From: CAYTLW01 sp964438735
GTDB taxonomy: Bacteria > Myxococcota_A > UBA9042
DNA length: 22,744 nucleotides
Direction: 5' to 3'
NCBI GenBank assembly: GCA_964438735.1
Contig: CAYTLW010000123.1
Coordinates: 1-22,744 of the forward strand
This document shows positions 7,756-15,045 of the stretch, one piece after another. Position 1 is the stretch's first letter. The number at the start of each line of letters is the position of its first letter. The position numbers and the translations under genes are program-made. The notes below the pieces were generated by a model. That model searched no databases, had not been told where the DNA came from, and saw nothing but the letters and a program-made list of their open reading frames with translations.

Positions 7756-10700
7756 ATGCCATCCGATCCCGATCTCCCGACCCAATCCGGCTCCCGAGCC
7801 CCCCTGATCGCCCTGGTGGCCTTCGCCATCGTCGCTGTCGGCGCCGGCATCTGGCTCTGGGCCGGCGACGAGTCTTCCCCTTCGACCGCGTCCACCGCCG
7901 ATGCCAGCGCCGCCGAGCCCGGCGTTTCGTTGCCTTCGGCCGCCACGATGGCCATGCGGGGCGCCCTGGATGTGAGCGATCTGCTGGGCCGAGATCCCGT
8001 GATCCAGGACGTGATGGCGACCTGGAAGCGGGGCGAAGCTGTCGAGGATGCCCAGCTCGCGCGCGCTTTCGTCGCCCTGGAGGCGGCCTACTTCCTGCGC
8101 GACCACGCCGTGGCCATGCGACCGGGCGCGTTCCGACCCTATGTGACCAGCCTGTTGGCCCGATTGCGCGCTGCCGCGACGCCGGATCCAGGTGCTGGTC
8201 CGCAGCGCATGGCCGTGATGAAGGCCCGCCTGCTCTCCCGCTGGGGCACGCGCTACGAACCCGATCACGACTATCTCTTCGACTTCCTGGTCGACGGCCT
8301 GGTGCAGTGTCGCAGCGGCACCTACCTGACCTTGCTGGCCTGGTTGCTGGCCAGCGATGACGACCCGGAAGGCCCGTCTCCGGTGATCATCTACACCCCC
8401 GGCCACGTGCAGCCCGGTCTGCTCGACGGCGAGACCGTACATGTCATCGAGGCCACCCGGCGAGGCGCGGGGGTGGTCTCCAGCCCACCGAAGGAGCTCT
8501 CGCCGATCCGCATCGTCGACGCCCGGCTGGCCATGCGGGCCCAGATCGCCGCCGCCATGAAGGAGCCGTCGGCGGTGGAGATCGGCCGCAAGTCGGTGCG
8601 CTTCGACCACGGCGAGGCGAGCCCCATGGACGACATCAGCGCGCCCACCCAGGGAACGCGACAGGACGCCGCGTCCGAGCCGTGGGCCTTTGGCAGCCGG
8701 CCACGTCCGTCGGGTCCGCGACCCCTGGCGCCGCCGCCCGAGCCCGATCCCGACAAGCCCGGGCTGCCCGGTCAGGCGGTGTCGATCGTGGAACGGGCCG
8801 CCCTGGCCTCGCTGCAATGTGGTCCCGAAGACGGCTTCTCCTGCGTGACCCTGGGGCGGGCGCTGGCAGTCCGCTTGCGTACGCTGCCAAAGGCCGCCGA
8901 CGGAGGGCGCAAGGAGGTGGGCGAGATCGCCGACGCCTATGGGCGCGGCTGCCTGGCCGGGGTGGCGGAGGCTTGCGGCCGGCTGACCAGCCGGTTGAGC
9001 GAGCTGTCGGACTCCCTGCGCGGCGAACTGGCCCGCGCGGGCATCCTGGCCACCGGCCTGCCGACAAAAAGTGGCGCCCGGGCTGCCGCGCTGCTGAATC
9101 GGGCCTGTGCGGACGGCTGGATGCCGGCATGTCGGTCTCTCGTAGGCGCCGCCGACAACACCACCGAGGTCGACAACGCGCTGCTCGACCGCGCATGTAC
9201 CGGCAAGTATGAAGTCGCCTGTCTCGATCGCTGCAAGCAGGTGATGGCCCCGGAGTCCGAACACGTACAGATGGCGGGGCCGGTGGCTGCATGCCAGCGC
9301 GGCTGCACCCTCGGCGACCCCTACGCCTGCTACTACCTGGGCCGAGCGCTGGCCCGCGGCCTGGCCAAGGGCGGGCGGGATGACGCCGGTGCTGCCAAGG
9401 CGTATGCCAAGGCCTGCGTCGGTCTCAACGGTGCCGGCTGTCGGGCCCTGGGCCTGGCCACATTGTCGGGCGAGGGCGTCAAGAAGCAGCTGCGTCGGGG
9501 TATCCACCTGCTCCGCCTGGCCTGCGCCGCCCTGGACAACGCGGCCTGTGGCGACCTGCACGAACGGCTGGCCGAGCTCTGCGACAAGGGCCGCCTGTTC
9601 GCTTGCGCGGGCCAGGGACGTCACCTGGCGGCGGCGGCGAGCCTCTTGCCCGAGGTCGCGCTGGACGACAGCCCCGTCTGGAAGAAGTGGGGCGGCGAGG
9701 CGGCGCGTGCGTGCACAGATTGGGACTTCGATTCTCGCGAGCGTTGCTCCTGGTGGCAGCTGCGCAAGGTGCGGGGGGCCGAGGCGCGAGCTGCCGGCGA
9801 GCGGGCCGCGACCGTGCTCAAGAAGCGCTGCGATGGTCGCGACAAGAAAGCCTGCGAGGTGCTCGAGCGGGGGCCGCCGCGCAGTGGAATCGCCAAGGCG
9901 ACCGCGACCAAGGCAGCCACGCCCAAGGAAGCGCGCGACCGCTACGTCATCGCCGCCGAACAGGCTGCACACCAACGTCGCTGCAGCACGGGCAACGTGG
10001 TCGCCTGCTCCCGTCTGGCCGCCAGCCTGCTGGCCAACGAGCCCACCGAGCACGACCGGGCGCGCGCCTTGCAGCTGCTTCGCCTGGGCTGCGATGCCGG
10101 CGATGTGGATGCCTGCGCGGTCTTTGCGGTGCAGCGGGAGGCCGTCCTGGGCCCCTGGGCGGGCGTGCTGCACAAGCGGGCATGTGAAGGGGGCGTCGTC
10201 ACGTCGTGCACGGCGCTCGGTCGCTGCTACTCCAGGCCCGGCTGCGGCAGGACCGGCGAGGCCGATGCCCGCGTCGGTCGCCACGCCGCGCGGGCCTTGC
10301 CGTGGCTGGACAAGGCGTGCACAGGCGGCGACCCGGACGGCTGCGTGGATTTCGCTGCCTACCTGTGGTTGGGCATCGCGGGGGTGGCCTCCGATCGGCC
10401 GCGTGCCGAGAAGCTGCTGGCCGATGCCTGCAAGCGACGTCACGGCCCCGCCTGCGGCCGCCTGGCGGTCGCCCAACGTTCGACCGGCCGGCTCAAAGCC
10501 GCGGCGCGCTCCTCCCGCAAAGCTTGCGACCTGGGCGATATCGCCACCTGCTCATCGTGGGCCGAGCGCAGGTTGGCCGGCGGGCCGAGCCGCTCCGAAG
10601 GGCGCGCCATCGCCAGGGACCTGCGGCGAGCCTGTGTCGGCGGCCTGGCGAGCTCGTGCCTGTCGCTTGGAGATGTCTTTGCTGACGGCAAGGGCGTCAC

Positions 10701-10992
10701 CGCCAACGCCGACATGGCGGTTCGCTGGCACATCACCGGCTGCCGCGCTGGGGAACACATGGCCTGCGCCCGCATCGGCGAGCGCTGGCAGCGGGGCGGC
10801 TTTCCCAAGTCCGGCAATCGCCTCGGCGTGCGCGCCATCCGCCAGGGGTGCGTGGGCGGCGATGTGCCCTCCTGCAAGCGGCTGGCCGAAGTGTATCGGC
10901 GCGGCGCCGGGGTGTTGAAGTCAGCCCGGGTGGCCACGTGGCTGAACGCTCACGCGGACCGGATCGCCAGCGCGTCGGCGGGCGCCAGGTAG
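7756..10992 (+). CDS. Membrane-anchored Cys-rich Sel1-repeat protein
   Basis: The 1078-residue product has a short N-terminal tail, one membrane segment (about 17-35) and a large, probably periplasmic, remainder. Residues about 390-1065 carry many degenerate Sel1-like repeats, each helical hairpin with paired cysteines (ACxxGxxxxC pattern, for example ACVGLNGAGCRALG and ACVGGLASSCLSLGDVFADGKGV), as in the Helicobacter Hcp-type disulfide-linked repeats. Such scaffolds bind proteins or peptidoglycan; the partner is unknown. Residues about 165-260 carry a possible transglutaminase/papain-like arrangement: Cys185 in VQCRSGTYLTLL, His217 in YTPGHVQPG and Glu232 in HVIEATRRG. A Pro-rich linker (about 300-350) separates the two parts. 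The start is fixed by a stop codon only 7 bases upstream; the RBS (GGAG) is weakly spaced. No partner gene is evident. Confidence 0.85.
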   Translation: MPSDPDLPTQSGSRAPLIALVAFAIVAVGAGIWLWAGDESSPSTASTADASAAEPGVSLPSAATMAMRGALDVSDLLGRDPVIQDVMATWKRGEAVEDAQLARAFVALEAAYFLRDHAVAMRPGAFRPYVTSLLARLRAAATPDPGAGPQRMAVMKARLLSRWGTRYEPDHDYLFDFLVDGLVQCRSGTYLTLLAWLLASDDDPEGPSPVIIYTPGHVQPGLLDGETVHVIEATRRGAGVVSSPPKELSPIRIVDARLAMRAQIAAAMKEPSAVEIGRKSVRFDHGEASPMDDISAPTQGTRQDAASEPWAFGSRPRPSGPRPLAPPPEPDPDKPGLPGQAVSIVERAALASLQCGPEDGFSCVTLGRALAVRLRTLPKAADGGRKEVGEIADAYGRGCLAGVAEACGRLTSRLSELSDSLRGELARAGILATGLPTKSGARAAALLNRACADGWMPACRSLVGAADNTTEVDNALLDRACTGKYEVACLDRCKQVMAPESEHVQMAGPVAACQRGCTLGDPYACYYLGRALARGLAKGGRDDAGAAKAYAKACVGLNGAGCRALGLATLSGEGVKKQLRRGIHLLRLACAALDNAACGDLHERLAELCDKGRLFACAGQGRHLAAAASLLPEVALDDSPVWKKWGGEAARACTDWDFDSRERCSWWQLRKVRGAEARAAGERAATVLKKRCDGRDKKACEVLERGPPRSGIAKATATKAATPKEARDRYVIAAEQAAHQRRCSTGNVVACSRLAASLLANEPTEHDRARALQLLRLGCDAGDVDACAVFAVQREAVLGPWAGVLHKRACEGGVVTSCTALGRCYSRPGCGRTGEADARVGRHAARALPWLDKACTGGDPDGCVDFAAYLWLGIAGVASDRPRAEKLLADACKRRHGPACGRLAVAQRSTGRLKAAARSSRKACDLGDIATCSSWAERRLAGGPSRSEGRAIARDLRRACVGGLASSCLSLGDVFADGKGVTANADMAVRWHITGCRAGEHMACARIGERWQRGGFPKSGNRLGVRAIRQGCVGGDVPSCKRLAEVYRRGAGVLKSARVATWLNAHADRIASASAGAR

Positions 10993-11170
10993 CGGCCCGA
11001 CGGGATTTCCGGAATCTCGTTCGGATCTGCCAGACAAGCCATTTAGTCAAACAATAACAGACTATTTCCGCGCTACGCCGACGAAACCGTCGTGATGGCG
11101 TACGGGAGGAGCCGACACGGCCATTGGGGGCAAATTCCATAAACATCTGAAATTACTGGTGATGATGAGA
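10993..11170. promoter_or_regulatory. Upstream region of sigma54 promoter, with CCGACACGG element
   Basis: This gap precedes the first sigma54 promoter. It contains an AT-richer patch (about 11035-11066), a 5-bp inverted repeat CGACG-N4-CGTCG at 11079-11092, and the 9-mer CCGACACGG at 11112-11120, about 50 bp before the -24 element. The same 9-mer occurs in the half-site array ahead of the cytochrome operon, so it is a candidate activator-binding sequence. Confidence 0.4.
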
Positions 11171-11186
11171 TGGCACGGGCCTTGCT
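11171..11186 (+). promoter_or_regulatory. Sigma54 (-24/-12) promoter
   Basis: TGGCACGGGCCTTGCT matches the sigma54 consensus TGGCACG-N4-TTGCW at every fixed position, with GG and GC exactly 10 bases apart. Transcription should begin near 11197, giving a leader of about 49 bases with the RBS of the next gene correctly placed. Confidence 0.85.
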
Positions 11187-11245
11187 CCAGGAAAGGGTCG
11201 AGGCGGCGGGGCATCGGGTCCACCACACGTCGCCCGGAGGACAAC

Positions 11246-11611
11246 ATGACCAGCAAACGTAAACACTTCATGCTCATCCCCACCTACGCAGGCGCAGCCC
11301 TGGGCTTCATCTCCTATCTCTTCGTCGGCGCCGTGCCAGGGCTGCTCTATGGCGGCTACATGGGCCTGGCCATGTCGAGCGTGCTCTTCGGCAGCCCGGT
11401 CGAGGCGACGCTGGCGGCCAAGCTGGTGACCTTCGGCGGCATGTTCCTGGGGCTGGCGGCCTCGTTCTTCTTCTTCCTGGTCATGGGTTCCCTCTTCGGT
11501 ACCGCCGTCGGGCTGCCCTTCGCCGCGCCGCTGCGCCGCCTCGCCGGTGTTCCTTCCGCGAAGGCGAGGATGCGCCGTGCGGCCGCCGTGCGTCGGGGCT
11601 CAGCCCGATGA
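11246..11611 (+). CDS. Small multi-span membrane protein, sigma54-controlled, unknown function
   Basis: I do not recognise a family for this 121-residue protein. It has two or three hydrophobic segments (about 9-29, 31-48 and 63-95, the last very Phe/Gly-rich: FGGMFLGLAASFFFFLVMG) and a basic, Arg/Ala-rich tail (about 100-121). I chose the ATG at 11246 because GGAGG lies 5 bases upstream. Candidate starts at 11159-11165 precede the promoter at 11171-11186, so they would not be in its transcript. It shares promoter type and an upstream 9-mer with the cytochrome operon that follows, so it may belong to the same regulon, for instance as a membrane accessory factor; that role is inference. Confidence 0.78.
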   Translation: MTSKRKHFMLIPTYAGAALGFISYLFVGAVPGLLYGGYMGLAMSSVLFGSPVEATLAAKLVTFGGMFLGLAASFFFFLVMGSLFGTAVGLPFAAPLRRLAGVPSAKARMRRAAAVRRGSAR

Positions 11612-11680
11612 CGTGCGGGCACCGCTCGTCACCGGTCAAACGACGGGCGGTGCCTGCTCCTCCGGCAAACGGGGGAGCCA

Positions 11681-11710
11681 TGTCGGAAAAATCCGACACG
11701 GGCGTGTCGG
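11681..11710. promoter_or_regulatory. Candidate activator-binding array (three TGTCGG half-sites)
   Basis: TGTCGGA at 11681-11687 is mirrored by TCCGACA at 11692-11698 across AAAA. CCGACAC at 11693-11699 is itself mirrored by GTGTCGG at 11704-11710 across GGGC. The result is three alternating half-sites, each pair separated by 4 bases with perfect 7-bp arms. It lies about 205 bp upstream of the -24 element, within enhancer range for NtrC-type activators. The activator encoded at 16964-18373 is the natural candidate to bind here; that is inference. Confidence 0.55.
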
Positions 11711-11914
11711 GGATTGCCTACGCAAGCCGTACCACCGAGCACGCCCTCATCGCCGACTGTCTGGATTCGGCGAATCGGGTCGGGACCCGGTCTCAATTCA
11801 AAGCCTGAATCGCCCTGCCAGCGCCCTCTGCCAGCCTGCTTTCGCTGGCAAGATTGGTGCGCAAGCACGCTGACACACGAGCTAAAGCGGCTATTTCAGA
11901 TGCCCGGATGCCTT

Positions 11915-11931
11915 TCGGCACGATCCTTGCC
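11915..11931 (+). promoter_or_regulatory. Sigma54-type (-24/-12) promoter of the cytochrome operon
   Basis: TCGGCACGATCCTTGCC keeps the essential GG (11917-11918) and GC (11929-11930) with exactly 10 bases between them, plus the GCACG and CTTGC context. It departs from consensus by C for T before the GG and C for A/T after the GC. Transcription should start near 11942, about 44 bases before the first gene of the operon. Confidence 0.7.
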
Positions 11932-11985
11932 ACAGCCTGGGTTGCCGTCGCCATCGATCCACTAGCGACGCGATGAGGTCAAACC

Positions 11986-13701
11986 ATGGGATCGTTCTCC
12001 GAACGGAGTCTGGCAATCGCGCCAATGCTCTGCTTTGCGGTCGTCGTGACGTTGTCGGTCACGGCCTCCGCCACCACGCCACGCAACCCCTCGGATCCCG
12101 GCTGGTGTCGCGCCTGCCACCGAGAGGCGGCGTTTTTGCCCCAACCCGTCTCGCCCTGGGCGCACGAAGAGGTGGCGTGTCGCGAGTGTCATCAGAACTA
12201 TCAATTCGATCCCCACGAAGAGGTCGAAGTCGCTGAGGGGGAGCTGATCGAGGCCATGAAGGAGCGCGGCGTCGGCAATCCGGTCGCCATGGCGGCCTGT
12301 TTCGACTGCCACGACGCCGCCGACGAGGACCAACCCGCCAGGTGGCCCCATGGAGATAACGACGGACTCGGCAAGGGGCTGCCCCACTGCCTGGACTGTC
12401 ACGGCAGCGTGCACTTGATCCGGCTGGAGAGCAGCCTGCCGGACCTGCAACGGCGACAGATCATGAATCGTCGTTGCGCCTCCTGCCACGCCAACGCCGC
12501 ACGCATGGCCGAAGGCGCCACCGGGGTGGACAGCTCCGGCGAGCGGCAGCATCCGCCCGAGTTTGCCGATGGCAAGGGCCTGAAGTCGGGCGGACACGGC
12601 GGTCATGGTCACCATGACGGCCCCGCCGCGACGGGGTTGATGGGCGGCTACCAGGACACGGTCCACGGGCGCAAGCTGAGCCTGGGATCGTCGCGAGCGC
12701 CGGGCTGCGTGGACTGCCACGGCGGCCACGAGGTCAGCGTGCCCGGACCCGACGGTCCCGACCCCTGCAAGGCATGTCATGAGAACTCCGGGCCCGGCTT
12801 CCGAGCCCTGGCCATCCACCAGCCCCTGTCCTTCGAAAGACGGCCGGTGGGGGCCTGGACGCTGAAGTTCTTCGCCTGGCTCACCTTCCTGACCATCCTG
12901 GCCCTGTCGATACACGTGCTGCTGGACGTCGTCGCCACGCTTCGTCGCGGTCTGCGGCGCAAGCCGGAGGATGAAGAGCCCGTGCCCGAGGGCAGCGTGC
13001 AGCGATTCGACGTGCACCAGCGCATCTCTCACGGTCTGATGATCGTCTCCTTTGTCCTGTTGGTGCTGACGGGATGGCCACTGACCACCCACGGCATCGG
13101 CGCATCGCGCACCTTGATGGACTGGTTCGGCGGCGTTGATGGTTGCGGACTGGTTCACCGGATCGCCGGTATCGGCCTGGTCGTCTGCGCCCTGCATCAC
13201 ATGGCCTGGCTGGCCGTGATGTGGTTCAAGGGCCGGTTGCGATTCTCCATGCTGCCCGCCCTCAAGGACTTCAAGGACGTCATCGGCAACGTGATGTACT
13301 TCTTCGGCCTCAAGGCGGAGCGCCCTCACTTCGGTCGCTACTCCTACTTCGAGAAGTTCGACTACTGGGCCGTGTTCTGGGGCTGCGTGATCATGATCGG
13401 CTCCGGCCTGATGCGCTGGTTCCCGGAGACGTTGGCCGAGTACGCGCCTGCCTGGGCCTATGACATCGCCTATGTCGCCCACACCGACGAAGCGCTGCTG
13501 GCCGCGTTGGCCATCTTCGTCTGGCACTTCTACAACGTGCACCTGCGCCCGGCGGTCTTCCCCATGTCCTGGGTCTTCCTGACCGGCCGCATCTCCCTGC
13601 ATGAGCTGCGCGAGGACCACCGGCAGGAGTACGACGCCCTCGACCCGGCCGACGTCGCAGACGCCACAGATGCCGAAGCCGACGATGGGGGGGCGTCATG
13701 A
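11986..13701 (+). CDS. Heptaheme c-type / b-type cytochrome fusion (CbcL-like)
   Basis: This is a predicted inner-membrane quinone:cytochrome c oxidoreductase. The 571-residue protein has a cleavable-looking signal peptide (about 1-29). A periplasmic part follows with seven CxxCH heme motifs at 41-45, 65-69, 105-109, 135-139, 164-168, 241-245 and 261-265. A His-rich stretch (GGHGGHGHHDG, 202-212) sits between the fifth and sixth. The C-terminal half (about 295-525) has five membrane segments resembling the FdnI/HydC b-type cytochrome subunit, with likely heme-ligand histidines His349, His391, His404/405 and His514. The same architecture occurs in Geobacter CbcL, an inner-membrane oxidoreductase used in respiration of extracellular acceptors; equivalence here is inferred from architecture. 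GAGGT precedes the ATG by about 6 bases. The stop overlaps the next start (ATGA). Electron direction cannot be read from sequence. Confidence 0.88.
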   Translation: MGSFSERSLAIAPMLCFAVVVTLSVTASATTPRNPSDPGWCRACHREAAFLPQPVSPWAHEEVACRECHQNYQFDPHEEVEVAEGELIEAMKERGVGNPVAMAACFDCHDAADEDQPARWPHGDNDGLGKGLPHCLDCHGSVHLIRLESSLPDLQRRQIMNRRCASCHANAARMAEGATGVDSSGERQHPPEFADGKGLKSGGHGGHGHHDGPAATGLMGGYQDTVHGRKLSLGSSRAPGCVDCHGGHEVSVPGPDGPDPCKACHENSGPGFRALAIHQPLSFERRPVGAWTLKFFAWLTFLTILALSIHVLLDVVATLRRGLRRKPEDEEPVPEGSVQRFDVHQRISHGLMIVSFVLLVLTGWPLTTHGIGASRTLMDWFGGVDGCGLVHRIAGIGLVVCALHHMAWLAVMWFKGRLRFSMLPALKDFKDVIGNVMYFFGLKAERPHFGRYSYFEKFDYWAVFWGCVIMIGSGLMRWFPETLAEYAPAWAYDIAYVAHTDEALLAALAIFVWHFYNVHLRPAVFPMSWVFLTGRISLHELREDHRQEYDALDPADVADATDAEADDGGAS

Positions 13702-14120
13702 GCGAGTCCACCGTCAAACCGTGGGCCGCGCTCTTCGGCCTGGCCATCGTCCTGGTCTTTGGCGTGCTGCTGTCGCAGTTGCATGTGGGGCCCTCCGGGG
13801 CGCTCGAGGTCAATCACGCCGAACCCGCAGCGCCGCTGCCCGGGCTCTTCGAAGCCGCCGATCCGCCCGGCGCGGTGAGCGCCACGATGTTGGAGCGATT
13901 GCCGTGCTTTGAGTGCCACTCCCTGTCCCATTACCTGGAGGGAGCACCGCCCGGCCCGGCCGACGAAGCCACGGAGACCGACGATGAGGGGCCGCCATCC
14001 GGGCCGTTCTCGCACGCGCTCCATGCCGATGAAGAGGTCGGCCATTGCCACATGTGTCACGCGTTCACCGGCCACTTCCAGGTGGTGACGCGACAGGAGA
14101 CCTGTGCCGAATGTCACTGA
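13698..14120 (+). CDS. Membrane-anchored triheme c-type cytochrome
   Basis: This 140-residue protein has an uncleaved-looking N-terminal membrane anchor (about 9-28), an acidic Pro/Ala-rich linker, and three CxxCH motifs at 70-74, 117-121 and 136-140. FSHALHADEEVGHCHMCH (104-121) resembles class III/c7 cytochromes, where the extra histidines act as distal heme ligands. The third motif is the very end of the protein: its His140 is the last residue before the stop. The start overlaps the preceding stop by 4 bases (ATGA). The 3' end overlaps the next gene by 17 bases, so the three cytochromes are translationally coupled. It probably relays electrons between the neighbouring cytochromes. Confidence 0.85.
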   Translation: MSESTVKPWAALFGLAIVLVFGVLLSQLHVGPSGALEVNHAEPAAPLPGLFEAADPPGAVSATMLERLPCFECHSLSHYLEGAPPGPADEATETDDEGPPSGPFSHALHADEEVGHCHMCHAFTGHFQVVTRQETCAECH

Positions 14121-15045
14121 CCAGGAGCCTCATCCAGCGCTGGCCTCACCGCTGGTGATGATCGTGGCCTTTGGCGTATTGCCGGCATTGCTGGCAGGAG
14201 CCTTCATCTCCTATCGCTCGGTGGTCCAGGAGGTCGAGCAGGAGCCGGCGTTCTGCGCCCGCTGCCATGCCAGTCGCAGCCAGTACCTGCTCTGGACCGG
14301 CAGCGCCCACAAGAAGGTGGCCTGCCAGCAATGCCATCCCATGAAGGGCGCCGATGCGGCCCGTCTGCTGCAGTCCTTCGTGCTGCGCGGGCAGGTCGAA
14401 CGGGCGCCGGGCGCCGAACCTCTGCACAAGGTGCCGGTGCCCCAGCGCACCTGCATCCGCTGCCACCTCGAGGAGACCGCCGACTGGCCGCAGATCCGCG
14501 CCTCTGTCGGCCACAAGGTGCACCTGAAGGCGCCCAAGGTCGGCTGTCTGGATTGTCACGCCCGCACCATTCACCGCTTCGATTCGGCCCAGGACGCGTG
14601 CGGCAAGTGCCACAAGGAGCACGTCGACCCGAGCTCGCGCATGGGGCGACTGCATTGCAACGCCTGCCACAACTTCCTCGGCGGTTCCCTGATTCCCAAG
14701 CGCAACATCTGTCGTGAATGCCACGTCTCGGAGGGCGTCGATGCCCCAGCCTTCCCCGACAATGTGCACATGGCGCGCCTGCCCTGCGGCGCCTGTCATC
14801 AACCGCATAAAGCCCGCCGACCCAACTCTGGCACCTGTCTGGGCTGCCACGAAAAGATCGCCCGCCATGGGCTGCACGAAAGTCGGGGCCATGGCCGATG
14901 CGCCGACTGCCACCGCGCCCACCAATGGCAGACCAGCAATGCCGACTGCCTGCGCTGCCATCAGAAGCGCTCCGCCTCGTGCGCCAGTCATAACTGCATC
15001 AAGTGCCATTCCATGAAACAGAGCCGGTCGCGGAGGTCCCCATGA
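14104..15045 (+). CDS. Dodecaheme c-type cytochrome, NapC/NrfH-type anchor
   Basis: The 313-residue protein has one N-terminal membrane segment (about 15-36) and twelve CxxCH motifs at 51-55, 74-78, 117-121, 148-152, 166-170, 185-189, 203-207, 228-232, 245-249, 266-270, 282-286 and 298-302. The segment just after the anchor, QEVEQEPAFCARCH, resembles the NapC/NrfH/NirT quinol-dehydrogenase family, but those have four to five hemes, so this protein is far longer in heme chain. The GTG at 14104 is chosen: AGGAG lies 4 bases upstream and it precedes the full membrane segment. An in-frame ATG at 14158 would cut into the anchor. The stop overlaps the kinase start (ATGA). It probably stores or conducts electrons across the periplasm; the acceptor is unknown. 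Confidence 0.87.
   Translation: MPNVTDQEPHPALASPLVMIVAFGVLPALLAGAFISYRSVVQEVEQEPAFCARCHASRSQYLLWTGSAHKKVACQQCHPMKGADAARLLQSFVLRGQVERAPGAEPLHKVPVPQRTCIRCHLEETADWPQIRASVGHKVHLKAPKVGCLDCHARTIHRFDSAQDACGKCHKEHVDPSSRMGRLHCNACHNFLGGSLIPKRNICRECHVSEGVDAPAFPDNVHMARLPCGACHQPHKARRPNSGTCLGCHEKIARHGLHESRGHGRCADCHRAHQWQTSNADCLRCHQKRSASCASHNCIKCHSMKQSRSRRSP

Larger units (their letters stand above)
11612..11985. promoter_or_regulatory. 374-bp regulatory gap ahead of the cytochrome operon
   Basis: The gap holds a three-half-site array (11681-11710), several short inverted repeats (for example a 7-bp stem TGCCAGC/GCTGGCA at 11829-11850 with an 8-base loop and no T-run), and a sigma54-type promoter at 11915-11931. 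I see no protein gene I can support. A 66-codon open frame overlapping the previous stop is discussed under rejected items. Confidence 0.55.

Noticed and set aside
7383..8360. Open frame starting at 7383 that reads His-Gly repeats through the hexamer array and on into the next gene
   Set aside because: No RBS at its start, it begins on the reverse strand of another gene's start codon, and it continues about 600 bp out of frame inside the Sel1-repeat gene. Openness follows from the 6-bp repeat and high GC.
7705..10476. Very long open frame on the minus strand opposite the Sel1-repeat gene
   Set aside because: Low-complexity Gly/Ala/Arg-rich translation typical of antisense frames in GC-rich genes; the plus strand has clear family repeats.
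11681..11698. TGTCGGA-AAAA-TCCGACA as a rho-independent terminator for the 11246 gene
   Set aside because: No T-run follows on either strand and a second overlapping palindrome with the same half-site follows, which fits protein binding better.
11608..11808. 66-codon open frame overlapping the previous stop (ATGA), with an inner ATG at 11680 behind GGGGGAG
   Set aside because: Short, no recognisable features, and it runs straight through the palindromic half-site array. A small peptide cannot be excluded, but the regulatory reading explains the sequence better.
15003..15041. Earlier ATG for the histidine kinase
   Set aside because: No RBS, deep overlap with the cytochrome gene, and the ATG at 15042 has GGAGG at ideal distance with an ATGA overlap.
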